A stretch of 64,000 nucleotides of DNA from Tardiphaga sp. 709 (GCF_032401055.1 NZ_CP135529.1:3098501-3162500), one strand, 5' to 3'; shown: positions 17,037-30,266, numbered from the stretch's first letter. Program-made: numbers and translations. Notes: a model not told the origin generated them from the sequence alone.

Positions 17037-19164
17037 CTACCCCTTCCTCACCACCAACGCATCGACGATGGTGACGCCCTCGCCCGCCGGATGCACGAGC
17101 AAGGGATTGAGTTCGATCTCCGCGATCTCGCCCTCGAACTGCGCCGCAAGCTGCGAGATCTGTGCAATCAGCTCCGCTGCTGCGGACACGTCAGCCTTCG
17201 CCGTCCCGCGAAATCCGTTCAGCAACGGCGCGGCCTTGAGTACGCCTAGCATGGAAGCAGCCTCATCGGCACTCACCGGCGCCGGACGATAGACCACGTC
17301 CTTGAACAATTCCGCCGTCACTCCACCAAGGCCGACCATCACCATCGGCCCAAAGGTCTCGTCCAGTAGTGTGCCCACGATGATCTCGACACCCTTCCTG
17401 GCCATCGGCGAAACGAGCACGCCCTGCAGCGCGGCCTGCGGTCGGTGCTGCCGGGCGCTGGCGGTCAACGCATCATAGGCAGCTGCGGCTTCATTCTTCG
17501 TGGTGATATTGACCCTGACGCCGCCAACCTCGCTCTTGTGCGGAATGTCGCGCGACTGGATTTTCATCACCAGCGGGAAGCCTATCTCGGCAATCGCCGC
17601 ATTCAGCGCCGATCTGTCGGTGACAAGAACCTCGCCTGGCAGCGCGACACCGGCAATCTGCAACAGCGTCTTGCTGTCATACTCGGAGAGCGCCGGCGCG
17701 GTCAGATGCTCAGCCAGATCATTCTGCGCGGGTGCCGCTGTAGCAACCGGCTCTGCAAGCTCGAATTTTGCGTGATCAACAAGTCGCCGCAACGCGACAC
17801 TGACATGGGTGAGGCCGGACAAAGCGACGACGCCGGACTCGGCGAGACCCATGCGCGCAAAATTGGACGGCAGCGTATAAGACCAGAACACAATCGGTTT
17901 GTTCTGCGCGGCAATGACGGGCTTCAGCTCCGGAGTATTGAACGGCATCCGCGTCTCGCTCGACAGCGAGATGACCACCAGGATTGCATCGACCTCATCA
18001 GACCTGTCGAGCAATTCAATGGTCTTTTGCAGCCCACCGCTATGCACCGCTTGGGCCGTGATATCGATCGGATTGCACGGCGACCCGTAGGACGGGATCA
18101 GTCCGCGAGATCGTCGCCTGAACGCCGTCCGACAATTCGGGCACCTGCAGCCCCTGCGCCGACACGGCATCAGCGCCCCAGATACCTGCGCCGCCCGAGA
18201 CGGTGACGACCGCGACGCGGTCGCCCTTCGGCAGCGGCGACGTGGTCAGCACGGCGGCGATGGTCACCGCTTCATCGAGATCGTTGGAGACGATGAAGCC
18301 ATGGCGCGCGAACACCGCATCATAAGCGGCCGTCCAGCCCGCCATGCTGGCGGTATGCGAGGCTGCTGCGCGCTCGCCGGCACCGGAGCGGCCGACCTTT
18401 ACAACGATGACGGGTTTGCCGAACTCCGCCGCCTTGCGAGCCGCGGCGAGAAATTTGTCGACGTCGCGAATGCCCTCGATGAACAGCAGGATCACGTCGG
18501 TTGCTGTATCCTGCACCATGTAGTCGAAGAATTCGCCGGCACCGAGATCGGATTCGTTGCCGGTCGAGATCACGGTGCTCAAAGCAATGCCGAGCGACTT
18601 GGCGCGGTTATAGATCGCAAAACCGATGCCGCCGGATTGGGCGACGATACCGATCCGCTTCGTGGTAGCGACCAGCGGTATTTGATCCGGCCTTACATCG
18701 ACGGTCGGGCTGAAGGTAGCAGCAATGCCGGCAATCTTGTTGTAATATCCCTCCGCATTCGGTCCGGAGATCCGCATCCCCGTGCGCTTGGCCAGTGCCG
18801 CAATGGCGTCCTGCATGGCGATGGAATCGCCGCCTTCTTCCGCAAAGCCGGAAGAGATGATGATCGCATGCCTGACGCCGAATTTCGCGCAGTCCTCAAG
18901 CGCGCCGAGCACGACGCGCGCAGGAATGATCACGATGGCGAGGTCGATCGGCTGCCCGATGGCTTCGATGGTCGGATAGCACGCGAGCCCATCGATATCC
19001 GGATAGTTCGGATTGACCGGATAGATCGCACCAGAGAACTTGTTTTTGCGCAGAAAGGAGAGAAGCAGGCCCGGGATCTTCGTGACATCGCGGGAGGCGC
19101 CAATAATGGCGATGCTGGATGGATTGAAGAACGAGTCCAGCGGATGCGGACGTGTCACAGTCAT
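17037..19164 (-). pseudogene. NDP-forming acyl-CoA synthetase (acetate-CoA ligase family), frameshifted
   Basis: The gene is split into two overlapping frames. The 5' part (start 19164) has the CoA-binding domain (SIAIIGASRDVTKIPG, ISGPNAEGYY) and the phospho-histidine ligase core (VAQSGGIGFAIYNRA, ASHTASMAG). The 3' part carries GLIPSYGSPCNPIDITAQ, then an ATP-grasp region (GFPLVMKIQSRDIPHKSEVGGV, EIELNPLLVHP). The frame changes near 18105-18111; dropping one base there restores ATIRGLIPSYGSP and one protein of 708 residues, the usual length. Either a real one-base insertion or a sequence error. If intact it would couple CoA-ester formation to ATP hydrolysis. Confidence 0.85.
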
Positions 19165-19213
19165 GGCGTTTCCGGTTTATCGTTGTTGCCTGATCGTGCG
19201 GCGATTGCCGCGC

Positions 19214-19981
19214 TCACGCAACGACGCGAAACGTGACCCCGGCCAGCAGAAATGCATCGCCGGCGCAGGGACATCCGCGTGCCCGTGCGCTGCCGAGCAC
19301 CTGTGCGACGTCGTTGACGCGAAAAGTGATCCCGGTCATCGCTTCGCTCTTGCCCTTGGCGAAGCGCAAACAGCCGTTCGTGAACGCGATCTGCGGATCG
19401 TCGTTGCGGGCCGAGGTCAGCGGCACGCCGATGATATTGCTCCAGTGCTGCGCCAGATCGTAATGGTCCGGACTCTGCAGCTCGACTTCGGTAAGCGCGC
19501 GCGTGATGTCGTGGCGGATCGCCTCCTGCCAGTCCGGACCAGCCGGCGGATACGGCCCGAAATCGTCGTCGCTGTCTTTGGTGTGATTGAACTCGATGAA
19601 GGCGGCCCGGCAATCGCGTGGATGCAATTGCACGCCGTGATAGGGCGGATGATCGATCACATTGGCGGTGCGCACGCCGATGCTGGCGGCGAAGCGCCCG
19701 CGCTCGTCCGGATCCTCGCAGGACAGGATCACCATATAGCCGCCGCGCCCGCCGGATTTCTCCATGAACCGCCCAGCCGCCGTGCCCGGCTGCGTCGGCG
19801 CGACCACTTCGAGCAACGTCGCCTCAACCGGCATCAGTGCATTTTCGAGACCGTATTTGCCGACATGGGGGTCGCGGTAGCAGATATCGAGGCCGAGAAT
19901 GGCCGCGATATCGCTCACCACCGGCTCCAGATGCGGAGCGACCAGACAAACTTGCCGCAACCGCATCTGGCTCATGGTCAT
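19214..19981 (-). CDS. VOC (glyoxalase-like) family protein
   Basis: 255 residues with two weak VOC half-domains: an N-terminal RLRQVCLVAPHLEPVVSDIAAI with LGLDICYRDPHVGKYGLENALM, and a second half with HYDLAQHWSNIIGVPL and ITFRVNDVAQVL. VOC proteins bind a metal and act as isomerases, lyases or dioxygenases. The ATG overlaps the stop of the upstream enoyl-CoA hydratase gene by four bases, so the two are coupled. In this cluster a methylmalonyl-CoA epimerase-like or ring-processing role is possible but unproven. Confidence 0.82.
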   Translation of the reverse strand: MTMSQMRLRQVCLVAPHLEPVVSDIAAILGLDICYRDPHVGKYGLENALMPVEATLLEVVAPTQPGTAAGRFMEKSGGRGGYMVILSCEDPDERGRFAASIGVRTANVIDHPPYHGVQLHPRDCRAAFIEFNHTKDSDDDFGPYPPAGPDWQEAIRHDITRALTEVELQSPDHYDLAQHWSNIIGVPLTSARNDDPQIAFTNGCLRFAKGKSEAMTGITFRVNDVAQVLGSARARGCPCAGDAFLLAGVTFRVVA

Positions 19982-20766
19982 TGCCCCTTGAAGACCGGCT
20001 TGCGCTTCTCGACAAAGGCCTTGGCGGCCTCCTTGTGATCGTCGGTATCGCTGCAGCGGGTGTGATGGATCGCCTCGCCGTCGAAACAGGCTTCGAGCGT
20101 CATCGTTTCGGCATTGTTGATGTTGGTCTTGATGTAGCCGTAGGTGATGCTCGGGCCCTGCGCGAGTGACATTGCCAGGTCACGCGCCGCCTTCTCCACC
20201 TCGGCGTCGTCGACAACCTTGGTCACCATGCCGAGCGCCAGCGCTTCCTGTGCGGAGAGCACCGGCGACATCAGATAGAGCTCGCGTGCCTTGGCGCTGC
20301 CGAGCATCTTGGTCAGAAAATAGGTGCCGCCATAATCGCCGGAGAAGCCGACCTTGGCGAAGGCCGTGGTGATCTTCACCGAGCTTGCGGCGACGCGCAG
20401 ATCGCAGGACAGCGCGATGGAGAGGCCAGCGCCCGCGGCAGCGCCGTCGAGCTGCGCCACCACCGGCTTCGCCATCTGGTGCAGGATGCGCGATACTTCC
20501 ATGCCGCGGCGCAGGTTGGCGCGCTTGGCCTCGAATGGCAGCGGTGCGCGGCCCGCGGCCATCGACTTGACGTCGCCGCCGACACAGAACGTACCGCCCG
20601 CGCCCTTGATGAGGACGGCGCGGACGTCGTGATCTTCCTGCGCGCGGCGGGCCGCCGCGACCAGGCCCTGTGTCATCTCCGGATTGAGCGCATTGCGCCG
20701 GTCCGGACGATTCATGGTGATGGTCAGAAGACCGTTATCGAGGTCCTGCAGGACGATGTCGCTCAT
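19978..20766 (-). CDS. Enoyl-CoA hydratase/isomerase family protein
   Basis: 262 residues, crotonase fold. Motifs: ITMNRPDRRNALN, oxyanion loop GTFCVGGDVKSM, QLDGAAAGAGLSIALSCDLR, AFAKVGFSGDYGGTYFL, and a C-terminal AFVEKRKPVFKG. The last motif is typical of enoyl-CoA hydratases. Precedes the VOC gene with a four-base overlap and follows the solute-binding protein gene by 51 bases, so these genes and the synthetase probably form one operon for uptake and degradation of an organic acid. Confidence 0.92.
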   Translation of the reverse strand: MSDIVLQDLDNGLLTITMNRPDRRNALNPEMTQGLVAAARRAQEDHDVRAVLIKGAGGTFCVGGDVKSMAAGRAPLPFEAKRANLRRGMEVSRILHQMAKPVVAQLDGAAAGAGLSIALSCDLRVAASSVKITTAFAKVGFSGDYGGTYFLTKMLGSAKARELYLMSPVLSAQEALALGMVTKVVDDAEVEKAARDLAMSLAQGPSITYGYIKTNINNAETMTLEACFDGEAIHHTRCSDTDDHKEAAKAFVEKRKPVFKGQ

Positions 20767-20817
20767 GATTGCGCTCCTTGTTGTTCTTGATCGTCCGGCA
20801 GCTTCAGACCCTGACGA

Positions 20818-22023
20818 TTACTTCTTCACCAGCGGGCAGCGCGAGGCCTCCAGCGGCTGGAATGCCTGCTCTGCGGGAACGGTCGCCAGTAGCTTGTAGT
20901 CGTCCCAGCGGCCCTTGGATTCCGACGGCTTCTTCACCTCGAACAGGTACATGTCATGCACCATGCGGCCGTCCTCGCGAATCCGGCCGTTCTTGGCAAA
21001 CATGTCGTTGATCGGCGTCTCCTTCATGAGTTTCATGACTGGCGCCGAGTCCGTGGTGCCGGCGGCCTTCACCGCTTTCAGATAATGCAGCACCGATGAA
21101 TAGACGCCGGCCTGGGCCGATGTCGGCACGCGCTTGGTGCGCTCCTGGAAGCGCTTGGTGAAAGCGCGCGTCTCGTCATTGAGATCCCAATAGAACGCTT
21201 CTGCCAGGATCAGACCCTGCGCAGTATCAAGACCGACACTGTCGATATCGGAGATGAAGGCCAGCAGCGGCGACAGTTTCTGGCCACCGCTGCGCGTCAG
21301 GCCGAATTCGGCGGCCTGCTTGATCGCGGTGATCGTATCACCGCCAGCATTGGCGAGGCCGACAACCTTGGCTTTGGAACTCTGGGCCTGCAGCAGGAAG
21401 GACGAGAAGTCGGACGTATTCAGCGGATGCTTGACCGAGCCCAGCACCTTGCCGCCGGCCTTGGTGACGACGGCCGTGGTGTCCTTTTCGAGATCCTGAC
21501 CGAATGCATAGTCGGCCGACAGGAAGAACCAGGTGTCGAGGCCGTTCTTCACGGTGGCGAGGCCGGTCACATTGGCTTGCGCATAGGTGTCGAACACGTA
21601 ATGCACCGTATAGGGACCGCAAGCCTCGTTGCTGAGACGGATAGAGCCCGGGCCGTTGAAGATGATGATCTTGTTGCGCGCGCGCGCGATTTCACTCGCT
21701 GCCAGCGCGGTCGCCGATGCCGCAACGTCGATGATCGCCTCGACACCCTGATTGTCGAGCATGTCGCGCGCAATGTTGGCGGACAGATCAGCCTTGTTGA
21801 GATGGTCGGCAGCAATGATCTCGATCTTGCGGCCCAGCACTTCACCGCCGAAATCTTCCGCAGCCATCTTCGCAGCGGTCTCGCTGCCGACGCCGGTGAT
21901 ATCGGCATACAGGCCCGACATATCGAGAATCGCGCCGAGCTTCAGCGGCTTGGTCTGCGCCATGGCACTTGTGGCCGCGAATGCCATTGCTGACGCCAGC
22001 AGACCTGAAATGATCTTCTTCAA
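20818..22023 (-). CDS. ABC transporter periplasmic substrate-binding protein (branched-chain amino acid/LivK type)
   Basis: 401 residues with a Sec signal peptide (MKKIISGLLASAMAFAATSA, cleavage after AMA). The mature part shows LKLGAILDMSGLYADI, VLGRKIEIIAADHLNK, and the periplasmic-binding-fold type 1 pattern ending VVGLANAGGDTITAIKQAAEFGL. Proteins of this class in the Bradyrhizobium group often bind aromatic acids rather than amino acids. No permease or ATPase genes are in the window, so the partner transporter is elsewhere. It heads the acyl-CoA catabolic operon, and its start has a good AGGGAGG site upstream. Confidence 0.92.
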   Translation of the reverse strand: MKKIISGLLASAMAFAATSAMAQTKPLKLGAILDMSGLYADITGVGSETAAKMAAEDFGGEVLGRKIEIIAADHLNKADLSANIARDMLDNQGVEAIIDVAASATALAASEIARARNKIIIFNGPGSIRLSNEACGPYTVHYVFDTYAQANVTGLATVKNGLDTWFFLSADYAFGQDLEKDTTAVVTKAGGKVLGSVKHPLNTSDFSSFLLQAQSSKAKVVGLANAGGDTITAIKQAAEFGLTRSGGQKLSPLLAFISDIDSVGLDTAQGLILAEAFYWDLNDETRAFTKRFQERTKRVPTSAQAGVYSSVLHYLKAVKAAGTTDSAPVMKLMKETPINDMFAKNGRIREDGRMVHDMYLFEVKKPSESKGRWDDYKLLATVPAEQAFQPLEASRCPLVKK

Positions 22024-22218
22024 AAGTCCCTCCCTCAGACGCGCCGTTGTTGTTCGTGCGCGGTGTTGTTGTTATCGCGATCATGCCGCAATGGAACAAC
22101 AGCGGCAAGCGGCGGCGCTGCCAAGAATAGCTGCAAAGACATCAAGGTTTTCCGCAAAGCGGAATGGATTGCTTGCTATGATCGACGAGAGGTTGACCGG
22201 AGCTCGCAAGGTGGCGTG

Positions 22219-23007
22219 ATGCGTGCCGCATCTGCAAAGTGTGACGTGTCGCATGCCGCAACGCTGTTGCTGGCAGTGATCGGCATTTCAACATCCGCGC
22301 AATCTGCGTCGGCCACCTGCATGTTTGCCGCGCAGGGCGAAGGTCGCGTCGCCGACGTGATCGATATCAGAACATTACGTTTGAGCGACGGCAACGTAAT
22401 CCGTCTGGCGGGGATCGAGCCGATCGCAAACTCATCAAGGCCGACGAATGATCTCTTCGCATTGATTGCCGGCCGTGATGTCACCTTGTACGGCGAAAGC
22501 GACATGCCGGATCGCTACGGCCGACAACCGGCTTTTGTCTTCGTCGATCCCGCTGCGCCGTCGCTCCAGGCGCAGCTTCTAACGCAGGGCGCCGCCCTCG
22601 CCTCCGGCACGGTTTCGGATAAAGCCTGTGCGGCGGAACTCGCCGCTGCGGAAGGCTCAGCCCGCCGGTCGAAGCGCGGAATCTGGGCTCAAACCAACGT
22701 CATAAAAAACGCGGAAAGTCCCGGCGATATCTTGGCCGATGTGGGGCGTTTCGGGGTGGTCGAGGGGCGGGTTCTGTCGGTTCGCCAGGCTGGGACGGTG
22801 ACCTACGTCAATTTCGGGCGTCGCTGGACTGAGGACTTTGCGGTGACTGTTTCAAGGCGCATGATGGCCGCCTTCGAGACGGCAGGAATTATGCTTAAGT
22901 CTCTGGAAAGACGGCATATTCGCGTTCGGGGATGGATCGAGAGGCGCGGCGGGCCGCGGATCGAGGCGCTCGGGGTGTGGCAGATCGAAGTGGTCGGGGA
23001 CAAGTAG
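22219..23007 (+). CDS. Secreted thermonuclease-like (SNase-fold) protein
   Basis: 262 residues. A signal peptide (AATLLLAVIGISTSAQSASA) precedes an SNase-like segment: GEGRVADVIDIRTLRLSDGNVIRLAGIEP, then VTLYGESDMPDRYGRQPAFVF and LLTQGAALASG. In staphylococcal nuclease the catalytic pattern includes R-D-x-x-x-R; here the equivalent DRYGRQ lacks part of it, so nuclease activity is doubtful. The C-terminal half is an extra domain of unknown function. AAGGTGG lies eight bases before ATG 22219 and decides the start. Divergent from the solute-binding protein gene. Confidence 0.8.
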   Translation: MRAASAKCDVSHAATLLLAVIGISTSAQSASATCMFAAQGEGRVADVIDIRTLRLSDGNVIRLAGIEPIANSSRPTNDLFALIAGRDVTLYGESDMPDRYGRQPAFVFVDPAAPSLQAQLLTQGAALASGTVSDKACAAELAAAEGSARRSKRGIWAQTNVIKNAESPGDILADVGRFGVVEGRVLSVRQAGTVTYVNFGRRWTEDFAVTVSRRMMAAFETAGIMLKSLERRHIRVRGWIERRGGPRIEALGVWQIEVVGDK

Positions 23008-23039
23008 GCCACTTGGGCAGCAAGATCGCTTGAGCGAAG

Positions 23040-24572
23040 ATGATTTGGGCGAATGGGCTGTTTGGGCAGAGAGTGGACGACGTGACGGGTGTGGGACGGC
23101 AAACCAGCTTGAGCCGCCGCCTTTGGGCTGCGCCGGCCCTGCTGTGCGCTGCGCTTGCTCTGTCGGCCTGCGGCGATGCCAGCCGGTTCGAGGCCGCCTC
23201 GTCGGTCAAGCCAACGGTAGCGGCCAAACCGCCGAAGCCGGCCGTCGTGCAGACCCCGGCCGCCGAGAAAGAACACGAGCGCATCCTCGCATCCTATGGC
23301 GGCGCCTATGACGACCCGCGGCTGGAATCACTGATCACCAAGACCGTCGATCGGCTGGTCGCTGCCTCTGAGCGACCAGACCTGGCCTACAAGGTTACGA
23401 TCCTCAATTCGGGCGCCGTCAACGCCTTCGCCCTGCCGACCGGACAACTCTATGTCACGCGCGGCCTGATCGCGCTGGCCAGCGATACATCCGAGATTTC
23501 ATCGGTGCTGTCGCACGAGATGGCGCATGTGCTCGCCAAACACGCGTCCATCCGCGAAGAGCAGGCACGGCAGGCATCGATCGTCACGCGCGTCGTCACC
23601 GATATGGGCAGCGATCCCGATCTCACTGCGCTCGCGCTCGCCAAATCCAAACTGACAATGGCGAGCTTCTCGCGCGCGCAGGAATTCGAAGCCGACGGCA
23701 TAGGCGTAGGCATCTCGGCCCGCGCAAAGTTCGATCCCTATGGCGCGTCGCGCTTTCTCGCTGCGATGGAGCGTAACGCGGCGCTGAAGGCCAGCCGCAC
23801 GCCGCTCGATCCCCGCGCGCAGGACTTCCTGTCGTCCCATCCGGCGACGCCCGAGCGCGTGCAGAATGCGCAAGCCAATGCGCGGCAATATTCCTCGCCC
23901 GACGGCGGCGAGCGCGATCGCGAGACCTATCTCTCGGCCATCGACGGCATCGTCTATGGCGAGGACCCGAGCGAGGGTTTCGTGCGCGGCCGCCGCTTCC
24001 TGCATCCCAAGCTCGGCTTCACCTTCCAGGCGCCGGAGGCCTTCACCCTCGACAATACGGCGCAGGCGGTGATCGGCGTGCGCGAAGGCGGCAGTCAGGC
24101 CATGCGCTTCGACGTGGTCCGCGTACCTTCCGAACAGACGCTGAGCGACTACCTCAATTCCGGATGGATGGAGAATGTCGACAAAGCCACCACGGAAGAG
24201 CTGACCATCAACGGCTTCCCGGCAGCGTCCGCCATCGCGCGCGGCGACCAGTGGCAATTCCGCGTTTACGCGCTGCGCTTCGGCAGCGACGTCTACCGCT
24301 TCATCTTCGCTGCCAAGCAGAAGAGCACCGAGAGCGAACGCAACGCCCGCGAGACGGTCAACTCGTTCCGCCGCCTGACGCTGGCCGAGATTCAGGCCGC
24401 CCGTCCGCTGCGCATCAAGGTGATCACCGTGCAGCCCGGAGACACCGTGGAGTCACTGTCGCATCGCATGAGCGGCGTCGATCGTCCACTGGAGCGCTTC
24501 CGCGTATTGAACGGGCTCGAGAACAATGCCAGCGTGAAAGCCCGCGACCGCGTCAAGGTCGTGGTGGATTGA
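23040..24572 (+). CDS. M48 family metalloprotease, probable lipoprotein (BepA/YfgC-like)
   Basis: 510 residues. A signal sequence ends in lipobox LSAC (Cys44), so the protein should be lipid-anchored in the periplasm. The zinc motif HEMAH is at 159-163 and the third-ligand region EFEAD at 215-219, both intact. The region 300-440 is family-specific. The C-terminal 60 residues (KVITVQPGDTVESLSHRMSG, RFRVLNGLENN) resemble a LysM-type cell-wall binding repeat. Likely role: quality control of outer-membrane proteins. Follows the nuclease-like gene by 32 bases and ends at a strong terminator. The start could be a later GTG. Confidence 0.9.
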   Translation: MIWANGLFGQRVDDVTGVGRQTSLSRRLWAAPALLCAALALSACGDASRFEAASSVKPTVAAKPPKPAVVQTPAAEKEHERILASYGGAYDDPRLESLITKTVDRLVAASERPDLAYKVTILNSGAVNAFALPTGQLYVTRGLIALASDTSEISSVLSHEMAHVLAKHASIREEQARQASIVTRVVTDMGSDPDLTALALAKSKLTMASFSRAQEFEADGIGVGISARAKFDPYGASRFLAAMERNAALKASRTPLDPRAQDFLSSHPATPERVQNAQANARQYSSPDGGERDRETYLSAIDGIVYGEDPSEGFVRGRRFLHPKLGFTFQAPEAFTLDNTAQAVIGVREGGSQAMRFDVVRVPSEQTLSDYLNSGWMENVDKATTEELTINGFPAASAIARGDQWQFRVYALRFGSDVYRFIFAAKQKSTESERNARETVNSFRRLTLAEIQAARPLRIKVITVQPGDTVESLSHRMSGVDRPLERFRVLNGLENNASVKARDRVKVVVD

Positions 24573-24602
24573 AATCCACCCAGCTACTTGCTCATCGACA
24601 AC

Positions 24603-24632
24603 AAAAAAGCCCGGCCTCTCGGCCGGGCTTTT
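24603..24632. terminator. Bidirectional Rho-independent terminator
   Basis: Stem AAAAGCCCGGCC / GGCCGGGCTTTT with a TCTC loop and A/T runs on both sides, between the convergent protease and carD genes. Confidence 0.93.
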
Positions 24633-24656
24633 CGTATTCAACTTGCGAGACGCTGC

Positions 24657-25799
24657 TTATGCAGCCTCGTCCGCGGCGGCGACATCATCGTCACCATCGC
24701 TGTCGGCCTCGTCAGCACCGGCTTCGGCGCCTGCCTCGGCCTTGGCGCCACGGCGCGGGCTCTTGGCGAGCTGGCCTTCAATCTCCTTGACCGCTTCGGT
24801 CTCGGTGACGTGCTGGACCACAGCGATTTCGCGCGACAGACGATCGAGAGCTGCTTCATACAGCTGACGTTCGCTGTAGGACTGCTCGGGCTGCGAGTCG
24901 GAGCGGAACAGATCTCGGACCACTTCGGCGATCGCAACGATATCGCCCGAGTTGATCTTCGCTTCGTATTCCTGTGCGCGGCGCGACCACATCGTTCGCT
25001 TGATGCGGGCACGGCCCTTCAGCGTCTCCAGCGCGCGCTTGACCAGCGCCGGCTCGGACAGCTTGCGCATGCCGACATTCGCGACCTTCGCGGTCGGAAC
25101 GCGCAGGGTCATCTTGTCCTTCATGAAATTGATCACGAAGAGTTCAAGCCTGGCGCCTGCAATTTCCTGCTCTTCGATGGCGAGGATCTGGCCAACACCA
25201 TGCGCCGGATAGACAACGAATTCGTTGGTCTTGAAGCCCTGACGCTGGGTCAGTGGCTTCTTCGGCTCTTCGGCGCGTGGAGCCGCAGCAGGCGCCGGCT
25301 TGGCGGCCACGGGCTTTGCAGCAACCTTGGCCGCTTCCTTCGGCGCAGCAGCCTTCACAGCAGGCGCAGCAACCGGAGCCTTGGCCACAGGAGCCTTCGC
25401 GGCCGGTTTCGGCGCAGCAGGCTTGGCGGCAGTGGTCTTCGAAGCAGCAGCCTTCGGGGCAGGTTTGGCAGTCTTGTTGGGCATTGCACTTCTTTTATTT
25501 TTGGAGGACTTTTCAGCCGCAGCCTTCGCGGCGGTCCGGGTGTCCTTGACAGGGGCCCGGGCACGGCCTTTGGTGACAGAATTCTTCGCAGCAGGACCCT
25601 TCACAACGCGGCTCGCCGCAGTTGTTTTCTTGGAAGCCTTCGGATCCAAAACCTTCGAAGCAGTAGCCTTCTTCGAAACAGCAGCCTTGGAAACACTCTT
25701 TTTACGCGTTTTCTGTGACACAGCCTGCGCGTGGAAACCGCCACGCCCCTGTTTGATGTTTAAACGGGAACCCGGCAGGGCCAAATCGAGCGGCACCAC
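24657..25799 (-). CDS. carD: CarD family transcriptional regulator with long Lys/Ala-rich N-terminal extension
   Basis: CarD binds RNA polymerase and stabilises open complexes. The conserved domain (FKTNEFVVYPAHGVGQI, ARLELFVINFMKDKMTLRVP, RTMWSRRAQEYEAKINSGD) begins near residue 190 of the longest reading. Everything before it is low-complexity Lys/Ala/Pro sequence like a histone H1 tail. Starts may be GTG 25799 (380 residues), GTG 25721 or ATG 25484 (275 residues). A good promoter at 25826-25853 puts the transcript start near 25819, only about 20 bases before GTG 25799, which allows the long form. The tail after the domain is acidic. Essential regulator in many alphaproteobacteria. Confidence 0.9.
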   Translation of the reverse strand: MVPLDLALPGSRLNIKQGRGGFHAQAVSQKTRKKSVSKAAVSKKATASKVLDPKASKKTTAASRVVKGPAAKNSVTKGRARAPVKDTRTAAKAAAEKSSKNKRSAMPNKTAKPAPKAAASKTTAAKPAAPKPAAKAPVAKAPVAAPAVKAAAPKEAAKVAAKPVAAKPAPAAAPRAEEPKKPLTQRQGFKTNEFVVYPAHGVGQILAIEEQEIAGARLELFVINFMKDKMTLRVPTAKVANVGMRKLSEPALVKRALETLKGRARIKRTMWSRRAQEYEAKINSGDIVAIAEVVRDLFRSDSQPEQSYSERQLYEAALDRLSREIAVVQHVTETEAVKEIEGQLAKSPRRGAKAEAGAEAGADEADSDGDDDVAAADEAA

Positions 25800-25825
25800 A
25801 TGGTCCAGCTTCTTGAATTGTGCCT

Positions 25826-25853
25826 ATTATAGCACATTTCCCGCAAAAATCAA
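25826..25853 (-). promoter_or_regulatory. Sigma-70-type promoter of carD
   Basis: On the minus strand TTGATT (-35, 25848-25853) and a perfect TATAAT (-10, 25826-25831) are 16 bases apart. The predicted start point is near 25819, upstream of the first possible carD codon. Confidence 0.75.
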
Positions 25854-25979
25854 TGATTTATGCCCTGTCGCGGCCGCTCGGCGGCCGCTTCCGGGGCATA
25901 ATCGGGGCTAGGGTAAATTTCGTGTGGCTGGGGGATCGGGGTCACCCAATCAATTGCTTGATCGCTGTGACCGGGGAAC

Positions 25980-26318
25980 TCAGTCGCCCTTGCCGGGCGC
26001 CGCCGAGAAATACTTCTCGTACTTGCCTTCCTGACCGTCGAATTCCTTGGCTTCGGGCAGTTCGTCGATCTTCTGGGTGATGTTCGGCCACGTCTTGGCG
26101 TGTTCCAAATTGATCTGCAGCCACTTCTCGATATTGCCTTCGGTATCCGGCTTAATCGCGTCAGCGGGACATTCCGGCTCGCAGACACCGCAATCAATGC
26201 ATTCGTCCGGATGGATGACCAGCATGTTTTCACCCTCGTAGAAGCAGTCCACGGGACAGACTTCGACGCAGTCGGTGTATTTACATTTGATGCAATTGTC
26301 GGTGACGACGTAAGTCAT
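25980..26318 (-). CDS. fdxA: Ferredoxin FdxA (7Fe type)
   Basis: 112 residues. Cysteines follow the 3Fe-4S/4Fe-4S pattern: [18 protein letters not shown] near the N-terminus and [16 protein letters not shown] later, then a C-terminal extension ([17 protein letters not shown]) typical of the FdxA subfamily. Soluble electron carrier. The start MTYVVTDNC at 26318 is the family start. Gene order carD-fdxA-S4 protein-helicase is the usual one in this bacterial group. Confidence 0.96.
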   Translation of the reverse strand: MTYVVTDNCIKCKYTDCVEVCPVDCFYEGENMLVIHPDECIDCGVCEPECPADAIKPDTEGNIEKWLQINLEHAKTWPNITQKIDELPEAKEFDGQEGKYEKYFSAAPGKGD

Positions 26319-26469
26319 CCAGAACTCCGGAAACGATCGATATTCAGTGTTTGCGTAGCGCACCAACCCCGCTGCCGCAAGGGATGCGGCCGGCATAGGT
26401 CAGGGCATTTCGACCAAGGGAAAAGCCTGCCACAAAACCATCGTTGGACGCGGCGTCTGGCCTAGATAG

Positions 26470-26739
26470 TTACTCCGGAACGTGTTGCAAATCGGTATAG
26501 AGCACACGCGCCGCAGTGGCATCGCCGCGCCGTTCCGAGAAGCCCTCGACCTTCATCACCCGCACGGTGCGATCCAGCGCCACCGTGAGGACGTCGCCAA
26601 TCTTCACACCGTGGCCCGGCGATTTCTCGCGCTCGCCATTGATGCGAACCTTGCCGCCTTGCACCAGCGCAGCGGCACTGGTGCGGGCCTTGACCACCCG
26701 CGCGTGCCACAGCCATTTATCAAGACGCTGGCGCTCCAA
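26470..26739 (-). CDS. RNA-binding S4 domain protein (Hsp15-like)
   Basis: 89 residues, nearly all one S4 domain: QRLDKWLWHARVVKART, LVQGGKVRINGE, and GDVLTVALDR. Hsp15 (HslR) binds 50S subunits carrying stalled nascent chains and helps recycle them. Follows the restored helicase stop (26788) by 48 bases, so the two are probably cotranscribed. Confidence 0.9.
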   Translation of the reverse strand: MERQRLDKWLWHARVVKARTSAAALVQGGKVRINGEREKSPGHGVKIGDVLTVALDRTVRVMKVEGFSERRGDATAARVLYTDLQHVPE

Positions 26740-26787
26740 TCAGCACACCACCAAATGGCGGCACGGCGCCGCCTCACATGACCTGTA

Positions 26788-30260
<3,473 letters not shown>

Positions 30261-30266
30261 GTTTTT

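Noticed and set aside
25868-25894. GCGGCCGC TCG GCGGCCGC hairpin as fdxA terminator
   Set aside because: Strong palindrome but no U-tract on the fdxA strand, and it lies about 90 bases beyond the stop codon; not called.
26604-26787. Continuation of the helicase frame overlapping the S4 gene
   Set aside because: It is out-of-frame sequence after the frameshift at about 27010; the true tail lies in the other frame and ends at 26788.
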